NCBI GenBank assembly: GCA_900313435.1
Contig: OMRF01000101.1
Location: 1 to 7,652 of the forward strand
Length of the DNA: 7,652 bases
Source: an uncultured Lachnospiraceae bacterium
GTDB lineage: Bacteria > Bacillota > Clostridia > Lachnospirales > Lachnospiraceae
Direction: 5' to 3'
The position numbers and the translations under genes were made by a program. The notes beneath the pieces are model-generated. The model did no database searches. It saw only the letters and a program-made list of their open reading frames with translations, and was not told where the DNA came from. Shown here in pieces: positions 1-6,010 of this stretch (its first letter is position 1; every line of letters starts with the position of its first letter).

Positions 1-429
1 GCCGCCCTTTGTGAAGGCAGGGCTCATTGACCAGTAGGGAATATCCATCATCGTGTAGGTTACGCCCCAGAGGATATAAAATACCGCCGCGTAAGCCACA
101 AGGCCTGCAGGTGAAAGATCGACCGGACAGGAGAACATCATGACCAGAATAACGGCGTTTGAAAGGGTTCCTATCAACAGCCAGGGTCTGAACTTTCCTA
201 TCTTCGTCTTCGTCTTTGCTACTATGATACCCATGATGGGATCATTGAAGGCGTCAAAGATACGGGCTGCAAGGAGTATGATTCCCATAGCCACGGCACT
301 TACGCCCATTATATCCTGGAAATAATAAAGGACATAGGATGCGGAAAGCATATAGACCATGTCCTTTGCGACTGCGCCAAGCGAGTAGCCGAATTTTTCC
401 CTTCCGGTAAGACTTCTTGTCTCTTCCAT
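1..429 (-). CDS. GPH-family sugar:cation symporter (MFS), N-terminal 143 residues, 3' end cut by window
   Basis: Probable inner-membrane symporter of the glycoside-pentoside-hexuronide:cation family (MelB, UidB/GusB, XynB relatives), importing a sugar or uronide with Na+ or H+. ATG at 429-427 follows AGGGGG at 441-436 and opens a frame that runs without a stop to base 1. The start MEETRSLTGREKFGYSLGA is typical of the family. Visible signatures are AKD (D23), AARIFDAFNDPIMG (D59, N62, D63), GKFRPWLL (residues 79-85) and MMDIPYWSM (128-135). D23, D59 and D63 align by eye with the MelB cation-site aspartates D19, D55 and D59. About four hydrophobic helices fall in the visible part; the full protein is normally 450-500 residues. 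It has its own promoter downstream of the operon terminator. The pectin operon next to it suggests galacturonate, an unsaturated uronate or a small oligogalacturonide as cargo. Family assignment is firm; substrate is inferred from context only. Confidence 0.9.
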   Translation of the reverse strand, partial: MEETRSLTGREKFGYSLGAVAKDMVYMLSASYVLYYFQDIMGVSAVAMGIILLAARIFDAFNDPIMGIIVAKTKTKIGKFRPWLLIGTLSNAVILVMMFSCPVDLSPAGLVAYAAVFYILWGVTYTMMDIPYWSMSPAFTKGG

Positions 430-435
430 TTCGTT

Positions 436-441
436 CCCCCT
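436..441 (-). promoter_or_regulatory. Ribosome binding site of the GPH symporter
   Basis: AGGGGG on the minus strand, six bases before the ATG at 429. It supports this ATG as the real start of a gene whose other end lies outside the window. Confidence 0.7.
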
Positions 442-505
442 GTAATACTATCAAAACCACTTCCTGTGCGGCTTCCGGTGTGTTTTAACCCCTTCAGCGA
501 AAACT

Positions 506-534
506 ATTATAGCATACTCCGTTTCCAAATGGAA
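506..534 (-). promoter_or_regulatory. Sigma-A-type promoter of the GPH symporter, extended -10
   Basis: On the minus strand a perfect TATAAT lies at 511-506, preceded by TATGC (516-512), which fits the TRTGn extended -10 of Gram-positive bacteria. Seventeen bases further upstream is TTCCAT (534-529), a poor -35. A strong extended -10 with a weak -35 is common in promoters controlled by a regulator. The predicted transcription start is near 499-498, giving a leader of about 70 bases before the ATG at 429. It sits between the operon terminator and the symporter, so it should drive only the symporter. Confidence 0.75.
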
Positions 535-572
535 TAGAAAAAGAAACTAAATTTTAAATTTTAGTTTCCAAA
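521..572 (-). promoter_or_regulatory. Candidate operator region: near-perfect palindrome and TTTGGAAAC direct repeats
   Basis: Bases 543-568 form a 26-base near-perfect palindrome with nine-base arms GAAACTAAA and TTTAGTTTC, broken by a single mismatched pair (552 with 559) around TTTAAA. The minus-strand word TTTGGAAAC occurs twice in the same orientation, at 572-564 and 529-521, 43 bases apart (about four helical turns). The second copy lies in the spacer between the -35 and -10, and the first overlaps one end of the palindrome. A shorter inverted repeat, TTCCA-AA-TGGAA (523-534), covers the -35. These repeats suggest binding of a dimeric regulator, but no regulator gene is visible. The AT-rich palindrome, followed on the minus strand by TTTTT, could instead be a weak back-up terminator hairpin. 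Confidence 0.5.
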
Positions 573-574
573 AT

Positions 575-611
575 TAAAAAGAAAGGCACGGCACTTTGAT
601 AATGCCGCGCC
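575..611 (-). terminator. Rho-independent terminator of the pectin operon
   Basis: On the minus strand, GGCGCGGCA (611-603) pairs with TGCCGTGCC (593-585) in a nine-base-pair stem containing one G-U pair. The loop is nine bases, and the run TTTCTTTTTAA follows directly. It starts about 30 bases after the dehydrogenase stop codon at 644-642, where the end of the seven-gene transcript is expected. Confidence 0.92.
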
Positions 612-641
612 CCCACAATATGGAAAGAGGAATGGAATGTC

Positions 642-1493
642 TCAGATCTTCTGAACGTCTTCATCCTTGAACTTCGACTCATCGAGGTTCGAAGGATCCT
701 GTCCGATATATGCGGAGATACCGCCATCGATGTAGACAACCTGCCCGTTGATGAAATCCGAAGCGGGTGAAGCAAGGAAGACAGCGAGTCCCATCAGATC
801 CTCCGTATGCCCCCAACGCTGAGCCGGTGTCTTTGAACGGATAAATCTGTCAAAGGGATGCATAGAGCCGTCAGCCTGCTTCTCGCGGAGAGGCTGGGTC
901 TGGGGAGTTGCTATATAGCCGGGTCCTATGGCGTTACACTGAATGTTATACTGACCATATTCCGAGCAGATATTTCTCGTAAGCATCTTGAGACCGCCCT
1001 TTGCTGCAGCGTAAGCGGAAACCGTCTCACGTCCGAACTCGGACATCATGGAGCAGGCATTTATGATCTTTCCGTAGCCCTTCTTCATCATTCCCGGAAG
1101 GACAGCCTTTGAGCAGATGAAAGGTCCCGTAAGGTCGACATTGATGACCGCGTTCCATTCGGAAAGCTTCATCTCATGCATAGGGATCCTCTTTATGATC
1201 CCTGCATTGTTCACAAGGATATCGATGGAACCGACCTCCTTTTCCACATCGGCTACGAACTTATTGACCTGCTCCTCGTTCGTGACATCGCAGACAGCGC
1301 CGTAAGCCTTGATCCCGAGCTTTTCATACTCCTTCATCCCACGGTCAACCAGTTCCTGATTGATGTCATTAAAAACGATCTTCGCGCCAACCTCAGCAAA
1401 AGCCGTAGCGTATGCAAGACCAAGCCCGTAGCTTGCTCCCGTGATCCAAGCCACCTTGTCCGTAAGCTTGAACTGATCCAAAATGTTACCCAT
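642..1493 (-). CDS. kduD: SDR-family oxidoreductase in the KduD position (2-dehydro-3-deoxy-D-gluconate 5-dehydrogenase / gluconate 5-dehydrogenase-like)
   Basis: A cytosolic classical short-chain dehydrogenase of 283 residues. Its expected role is the NAD(P)H-dependent reduction of 2,5-diketo-3-deoxygluconate, the KduI product, to KDG. Visible motifs are the cofactor loop TGASYGLG (18-25), NNAG (95-98), and a catalytic tetrad N118, S148, Y161, K165 (YAAAK). The start at 1493 is fixed by AGGAGGT at 1507-1501, seven bases upstream. It follows kduI by 35 bases and is the last gene before the terminator. It is about 30 residues longer than E. coli KduD (253). The extra length is a segment near 203-220 (REKQADGS..HPFDRF) and a charged tail after AYIG (261-264). 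These features, with the stretches VFNDINQELVDRGM and SMMSEFGRETVSAYAAAKGG, match my memory of streptococcal gluconate-5-dehydrogenase/DhuD better than KduD. Family is certain; the exact substrate rests on the kduI neighbour, and the symbol is given by context. Confidence 0.85.
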   Translation of the reverse strand: MGNILDQFKLTDKVAWITGASYGLGLAYATAFAEVGAKIVFNDINQELVDRGMKEYEKLGIKAYGAVCDVTNEEQVNKFVADVEKEVGSIDILVNNAGIIKRIPMHEMKLSEWNAVINVDLTGPFICSKAVLPGMMKKGYGKIINACSMMSEFGRETVSAYAAAKGGLKMLTRNICSEYGQYNIQCNAIGPGYIATPQTQPLREKQADGSMHPFDRFIRSKTPAQRWGHTEDLMGLAVFLASPASDFINGQVVYIDGGISAYIGQDPSNLDESKFKDEDVQKI

Positions 1494-1528
1494 CTTCTTT
1501 ACCTCCTGTTTTAAAAAATTATTCCTTA

Positions 1529-2392
1529 TCAGAGAAGATCCTCATTTCTCACATCATCCATGTCGTCGAAATCCTGATTCTCCCCGACCATTCCCCAGAT
1601 AAAGGTGTAGGCCCTTGATCCTGCGCCGGAGTGGATTGACCAGGAAGGCGAGATCACCGCCTGCTCATTTCTCATGATGATATGCCTTGTCTCCGTCGGT
1701 TCTCCCATGAAATGCATCACGAAGGCATCGGGCTCCATATCAAAGTAAAGATAGACCTCCATTCTTCTGTCATGGGTGTGGCAGGGCATCGTATTCCATA
1801 TCGACCCGGGTTCAAGATGAGTCAGTCCCATCTCGAGCTGGCAGGACTGCACCTGTCCCGGAAGGATATATTTGTTTATGGTACGGTGGTTGGCATCCTC
1901 AAGAGTACCAAGCTCCTTTTTGTTCTCGGGCTTTATCACGACTTCGCCCTCTCCAGCTGTGCCTTCGCGCTTTATCAGCACTGTGGGATATGTCATATGG
2001 GCGGGAGCAGAGTTCAGATAAAACTTTGCGGGGTTCTTCGGATCCTTTGATCTGAAGGAAATATCTTTCGTGCCCCGTCCTATATACATACCGTCACGGG
2101 AGATCACGTTATATTCCTTCCCGTCAGCCGTCACGATACCGTCTCCGCCGATATTGATAATGCCAAGCTCTCTTCTTTCAAGGAAGTACTGCGCCCTTAA
2201 CTCGTCGCCAGCAAGGAGCTTGAGTTCCTTATCAACGGGAACGGCGGATCCGAATATTATCCTGTCGATATGGGAATAGACGAGATAGATCTCATCCTCC
2301 CTGAAGACCTTTTCTACAAGGAATTCCTCCCTGAGTCTCTTTGTGTCATAATACTTTACATCCCGCGGAGATGCGGCTGTACGAAGCTCCAT
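1529..2392 (-). CDS. kduI: 5-keto-4-deoxyuronate isomerase (4-deoxy-L-threo-5-hexosulose-uronate ketol-isomerase)
   Basis: Cytosolic zinc-dependent cupin isomerase of 287 residues (E. coli KduI: 278). It converts 5-keto-4-deoxyuronate, the product of unsaturated galacturonate, to 2,5-diketo-3-deoxygluconate. Resemblance to KduI runs end to end: EEFLVEKVF (22-30), YSHIDRIIFG (39-48), YFLERRELGIINIGG (69-83), PAKFYLNSAPAH (121-132), NTMPCHTHDRRMEVY (200-214), EQAVISPSWSIHSGAG (243-258) and FIWGMVGENQ (264-273). The metal ligands H205, H207, E212 and H254 correspond to E. coli H196, H198, E203 and H245, a constant offset of nine. A modest insertion lies around residues 141-156. The ATG at 2392 follows AGGAGG at 2410-2405, with a rather long spacing of 12. 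It lies 33 bases after the GH28 gene and 35 before the SDR gene. The assignment is secure and anchors the operon in pectin or related uronate breakdown. Confidence 0.97.
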   Translation of the reverse strand: MELRTAASPRDVKYYDTKRLREEFLVEKVFREDEIYLVYSHIDRIIFGSAVPVDKELKLLAGDELRAQYFLERRELGIINIGGDGIVTADGKEYNVISRDGMYIGRGTKDISFRSKDPKNPAKFYLNSAPAHMTYPTVLIKREGTAGEGEVVIKPENKKELGTLEDANHRTINKYILPGQVQSCQLEMGLTHLEPGSIWNTMPCHTHDRRMEVYLYFDMEPDAFVMHFMGEPTETRHIIMRNEQAVISPSWSIHSGAGSRAYTFIWGMVGENQDFDDMDDVRNEDLL

Positions 2393-2425
2393 ATCTTTAA
2401 AAAACCTCCTTTATAAATAGTGATC

Positions 2426-4000
2426 TCAATCTATGCTCAAGTCTTTTGTCTTTAAATTCCCGACATTGATGAATTCGGGCGACTGTATGTCCTGCCCCTC
2501 CATCACGACATTTTCGATCTCAACCGATTCGATATTCTTCAGGAACATGCTCTTTCCGGCCATTTCGGGGAAATTATCCATCATCACGGGGAGCACAGGA
2601 CGCCGCTTATCAGGCGGAAGGAACGAAACATTAACGTTCTTTACGGCTATCCTTTCCACATAGCGCTCCGGAAGCCCGTAGGCGCATATAAAGCAGTTCT
2701 CGGTATTTTTGCATGTCAGATCCCTGAATTCTATTGAACCGATGGAAGGCGTCCCCTCATCTACAGGCAGGGCCTCCTGATTCTGAACATACGGGCTGTG
2801 CCCGTCAGGATCGCAGAAATAGAACATATTAACGGTAAGAGGCATTCTTACTCCGTCCATCAGCATGTTTTCACAGACGATCCCGGAGATATGCGCTCTG
2901 TCGCCGCGGCCTCTTCTCGATTTCACCCTGATCCCCCGGTCAGTGTCCTTGAATATGCTCTTTGTGACATATACATTTTCGACTCCGCCTGAGATCTCGG
3001 AGCCTATGGTGACTCCTCCGTGTCCCCTCTCAAATCTGCAGTTCCTGACAGTGACATTATTCGTCCTTCTGAAATGCTGCCTTGCCATATAGAGCTTTCC
3101 GCTCTTTATCGCGACACAGTCATCCCCTACGGAGATCGTCGTTCCGAGTATCAGCGTATTAATGCATGACTCGGGATCGATGCCGTCGGTATTGGGGGAA
3201 TCCGGAGGATTTTCTATATGGAGATTGAGAAATCTTACGTCCTCGGAATAATAAGGATGAACCGCCCAGCAGGGGGAATTCTTTATGGTAATACCGGCAA
3301 ATACCGGATTTTTGCATCTGTTCAAAAAAATAAGATTGGGGCGCCAAGCAATCCTCTTAACCCGCACATCCACCCACCAGTCGGAATTCTGTGCATTCCC
3401 ATCGATCGTCCCCTCTCCGATCACGGCAAGGTCCTTCACGCCTACGCCCGTGATCAGGGAAGCAAACTGATCCAGAGGGTTTCCTTCCCATGAGCCGAAG
3501 TTCTCCTCCTTGTCCCAGTCCTCTGAAAATACCATTCCCGGGAGTATTGGATATTTTGTCCTGTCAGTCTCACCAAGGAGTACAGCCCCCTTGTCAAGGT
3601 AAAGGGTAATATTGTCCTTCATGAACAAAGGACGGACGAGATATGTTCCCTCGGGAACAAAAACGGTCCCGCCGGGAAGGCAGGAAGCTATGGCACAGGA
3701 AATGCTCCCGGTATCATCGGAAGTCCCGTCGCCCCTGGCACCAAATGCTCTGACATTAAGCAGAACTGACTCACATTTCGTGATCACTTTTTTTTCAAAA
3801 GTACCCGTCTTATCAACGACCTTGACATCATACACGGTATCGGGCTTCAGTGAAAAAACAGAGATCACGTTTTCCTTTGTTTCCTTCATGAGGGAGCCGT
3901 TTACAAAGACCTTCGCGCTGTCAGCTGTCTCGAAAAATTCTTCGTTCTCCCTTTCTATCACAAAGCCCCGCGAAAAGACGGCCACCTCGGAAAAGCCCAT
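2426..4000 (-). CDS. GH28 polygalacturonase, exo-type, with N-terminal fibronectin-III-like domain, intracellular
   Basis: Glycoside hydrolase family 28, 524 residues, a right-handed beta-helix that hydrolyses alpha-1,4-galacturonosyl bonds. All four family signatures are present: NTDG (270-273), GDD (292-294), GHG (326-328) and R358-V-K360, a conservative form of RIK. D272, D293 and D294 are the catalytic aspartates. FGARGDGTSDDT (86-97) marks the start of the helix domain. Residues 1-75 look like a fibronectin-III-type strand domain (LKPDTVYDVKV, 51-61), an arrangement known from exo-polygalacturonases such as PehX. There is no hydrophobic leader, so the enzyme should be cytosolic and act on imported oligogalacturonides. 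The ATG at 4000 shares one base with the GH105 stop (TGATG) and has GGGAGG ten bases upstream. A related activity on rhamnogalacturonan cannot be excluded; exo action is inferred from the domain layout and location. Confidence 0.93.
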   Translation of the reverse strand: MGFSEVAVFSRGFVIERENEEFFETADSAKVFVNGSLMKETKENVISVFSLKPDTVYDVKVVDKTGTFEKKVITKCESVLLNVRAFGARGDGTSDDTGSISCAIASCLPGGTVFVPEGTYLVRPLFMKDNITLYLDKGAVLLGETDRTKYPILPGMVFSEDWDKEENFGSWEGNPLDQFASLITGVGVKDLAVIGEGTIDGNAQNSDWWVDVRVKRIAWRPNLIFLNRCKNPVFAGITIKNSPCWAVHPYYSEDVRFLNLHIENPPDSPNTDGIDPESCINTLILGTTISVGDDCVAIKSGKLYMARQHFRRTNNVTVRNCRFERGHGGVTIGSEISGGVENVYVTKSIFKDTDRGIRVKSRRGRGDRAHISGIVCENMLMDGVRMPLTVNMFYFCDPDGHSPYVQNQEALPVDEGTPSIGSIEFRDLTCKNTENCFICAYGLPERYVERIAVKNVNVSFLPPDKRRPVLPVMMDNFPEMAGKSMFLKNIESVEIENVVMEGQDIQSPEFINVGNLKTKDLSID

Positions 4001-5148
4001 CAGTCTTCGTCCTCCCGCAAAAGCTCCACAAAGGTCATAAGGAAAGGCGCGACACCCTTCGACTCGTTCTCAACCACCGGCTCTGAGAGATAATACTCAT
4101 AGGAGCCGTCTCTCATCTTCTTTCCGCCAAGCCCCGCCACGAGACAAATCCCGCCAAGGTTGATGCCGTCCTTTTCGGAATATGAGAAATATCTGTCCAC
4201 GATCCCGTAAAAAGCCTTTTCTCCAAAGGGACGGTATTTTTCGGGAAGGAAATGAAGCCTTACGCCTCGAAGTATGGCGCAGGCAATGAGCGCGGATCCT
4301 GAGGTCTCAAGATAATTTCCCTCTCTGTTGGGGCAATTTACAACCTGCCAGAACATGCCTCCCTCATCCTGGAACTTAAGAATTGAGTCAATGAGATCCT
4401 TCAAAAGATCCATGAGATAGCGTTTTTCGTAGTACAGGGTCTCGGAAAGTTCTGACAATGTATCAACCAGGGAAAGTGCAAACCAGCCAAGGGATCTCAG
4501 CCAGAAATTCCTTGAACAGCCGGTAATGGGATTCGACCAGGGCATCTTTCTCGATTCATCATAGCCATGATAATAAAGTCCGGTCTCGGGATCCTTCATG
4601 AAGCGCTCAACATTTTTGTACTGCTTCAGGACATCAGACGCATTTGCCATTTTATTAAACTTTGTCTCATAACAAAGATAAAAGGGCTGCGCCATGAAAA
4701 GCCCGTCAAGCCATACCTGATCGGGATATATCTTTTTGTGCCAGAAGCTTCCGGAAGCAGTTCTCGGCTGTGTTTCAAGCTGCGAACGCACAAGGTCCAA
4801 GGCCTTTTTGTACTTTTCCTCCCCTGTCCTTTCATAAACAGGGAAAAGAGCACGGGCGCAGTTCACGGAGTCAAGGTTGTACTCCTCCAGTGAGTAGGTC
4901 CTTAAGTCCCCGTCATCAGTCACGAAGTAATCCAGGAAATCCTTAACAAATGAAAAATAATGCTCCTCTTTTGTCTTCTCATATAGGGAAAGCACTGCAA
5001 GGAGCATACATCCGTCTATATAATTCCATTTGTTTTCCTGAGAGCTTCCTTCGATCTCCTTATTCCACAAAGGCCTCGCGGCAGTAGAATTTTCGAGGAG
5101 ATGATCCAGATACCCCATTATTTCTTTTTTCAGCTTTTCATCAAGCAT
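4000..5148 (-). CDS. GH105 unsaturated rhamnogalacturonyl/galacturonyl hydrolase (YteR/YesR-like)
   Basis: Glycoside hydrolase family 105, 382 residues, an (alpha/alpha)6 barrel that hydrates the 4,5 double bond of the terminal unsaturated galacturonate left by pectate or rhamnogalacturonan lyases, releasing the unsaturated monouronate. Visible signatures are KWNYIDGCMLLA (40-51), YNLDSVN (90-96), YPDQVWLDGLFMAQPF (141-156), YHGYDES (193-199), CSRNFWLRSLGWFA (211-224) and a C-terminal NLGGICLVAGLGG (330-342). D148 in QVWLDG matches the catalytic D143 of B. subtilis YteR; H194, W216 and R218 line the expected active site. No signal peptide, as usual for the family. The ATG at 5148 lies eight bases inside the previous gene and has AGGAAA seven bases upstream. 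The next gene begins at its stop codon. Its product feeds KduI after spontaneous rearrangement. Whether it prefers rhamnose (RG-I) or galacturonate in the +1 site cannot be read from sequence. Confidence 0.94.
   Translation of the reverse strand: MLDEKLKKEIMGYLDHLLENSTAARPLWNKEIEGSSQENKWNYIDGCMLLAVLSLYEKTKEEHYFSFVKDFLDYFVTDDGDLRTYSLEEYNLDSVNCARALFPVYERTGEEKYKKALDLVRSQLETQPRTASGSFWHKKIYPDQVWLDGLFMAQPFYLCYETKFNKMANASDVLKQYKNVERFMKDPETGLYYHGYDESRKMPWSNPITGCSRNFWLRSLGWFALSLVDTLSELSETLYYEKRYLMDLLKDLIDSILKFQDEGGMFWQVVNCPNREGNYLETSGSALIACAILRGVRLHFLPEKYRPFGEKAFYGIVDRYFSYSEKDGINLGGICLVAGLGGKKMRDGSYEYYLSEPVVENESKGVAPFLMTFVELLREDED
4011..4016 (-). promoter_or_regulatory. Ribosome binding site of the GH28 gene, inside the GH105 gene
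   Basis: GGGAGG on the minus strand, ten bases before the ATG at 4000. It supports that ATG as the GH28 start and shows that the overlapping gene can recruit ribosomes itself as well as through coupling. Confidence 0.65.
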
Positions 5149-6010
5149 TTTCGTATTTCCTGATAATCTCTTCTATGTGGTTTCTGCACTGTGTCGCGTC
5201 ATCCGGAGTAGTATTTTCAAGAGTCGCCTCTATGAAGGGCTTTTTCCTGACCGCAAATTCAATGATGTCATCATAGGTCATCGCCCCGAGACCACAGCCA
5301 CAGGGCTTCATATTGATCGACCCATCCTCCCGCTTTTCGGGGATAAAGTCCTTCAGGTGTATGACCGCTATCTCCTCAGAAAGCAGCTCCATTGCCTTCT
5401 GAAGAACCTCGTCCCTTTCTTCAAGCCTGTCGGGATCTAGAAGGTTTACGGGATCAAATATGATCCGAAGATTCTCTGAAGCCACCTCATCCAAAAGTCT
5501 TCTCGCTCTTTCGGGCGAGTAGATGATGTGCTTATATACAGGTTCTATCGCAAAGGTCACTCCGTAATGCTGCGCATAACCTATGACCTTTTTAACATTT
5601 TCCCTGAAGCTTACATAAGCGCTTTCAGATCGTACCGCCTCGCGATCCGAACAGTCATAGGATGAATTGGGAGCACCTGTCTCGGTACCGACTACACCCG
5701 CACGAAGATATGAAGCAAATCTTATATGGGCTTCATACTTTTTCAATATTCCGGACAGCCTGTCAGGATCAGGGTCGCAGAGATTAAGATAATTTCCAAG
5801 TACAGCGACCGAAAGGCCTGCCTTATCAAAGCACCCCTTAAGATAATTGGCATAGCCGCTGGTCAGGGCACTGATGTCAGAAGGAATATCCTTGATCTTT
5901 GAGAGTGCTATATGGACGCAGGAAAAGCCTTGCCCCTCTGCTGCTTTTACGCGCTCTTCAAAGGGAAGTTCCGCCGTATCGTGAAATCTTATCCCGAGCC
6001 TCAGCATCAT
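5141..6010 (-). CDS. Sugar phosphate isomerase/epimerase-like TIM-barrel protein (AP-endonuclease-2 / xylose isomerase-like superfamily)
   Basis: A 289-residue protein with the TIM-barrel pattern of COG1082-type sugar isomerases/epimerases. It begins LRLGIRFHDTAELPFEERV (3-21), and candidate metal ligands sit at the ends of successive strands: E156 (FAIEPV), D186 (IIFDPVNLL), H218 (AVIHLKDF) and E261 (PFIEATLEN). No signal peptide; cytosolic. It overlaps the ABC ATPase by ATGA and the GH105 gene by eight bases, so it is firmly inside the pectin operon. No purine-rich Shine-Dalgarno of note precedes it, so translation probably depends on coupling. Two adjacent ATG codons (6010 and 6007) leave the start ambiguous by one residue. 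No canonical pectin pathway step calls for this enzyme. It may isomerise or epimerise a uronate, a keto-sugar or a pectin side-chain sugar; this is speculative. Fold assignment good, substrate unknown. Confidence 0.85.
   Translation of the reverse strand: MMLRLGIRFHDTAELPFEERVKAAEGQGFSCVHIALSKIKDIPSDISALTSGYANYLKGCFDKAGLSVAVLGNYLNLCDPDPDRLSGILKKYEAHIRFASYLRAGVVGTETGAPNSSYDCSDREAVRSESAYVSFRENVKKVIGYAQHYGVTFAIEPVYKHIIYSPERARRLLDEVASENLRIIFDPVNLLDPDRLEERDEVLQKAMELLSEEIAVIHLKDFIPEKREDGSINMKPCGCGLGAMTYDDIIEFAVRKKPFIEATLENTTPDDATQCRNHIEEIIRKYENA

Noticed and set aside
254..460. A 68-codon minus-strand frame upstream of and overlapping the symporter start
   Set aside because: It overlaps the symporter, whose family motifs and ribosome site are clear, and its translation resembles no protein I know.
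440..490. Possible hairpin in the symporter leader (AAAAC-A-CAC pairing with GTG-GTTTT)
   Set aside because: Only eight pairs with a bulge and a 17-base loop, mostly A-T, and no resemblance to a known riboswitch or attenuator.
543..568. The AT-rich palindrome as the main operon terminator
   Set aside because: The G+C-rich hairpin with its T-run at 575-611 is upstream in the direction of transcription and much stronger. The palindrome could at most be a back-up, so it is listed as a candidate operator.
3612..4040. A 142-codon plus-strand open frame opposite the GH28 gene
   Set aside because: It is fully antisense to a gene with all catalytic motifs intact, has low-complexity Ser/Pro/Thr content, and lacks a convincing ribosome site. 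The same applies to the plus-strand frames at 858-1112, 1176-1514, 1682-2050, 4567-4893 and 5899-6282.
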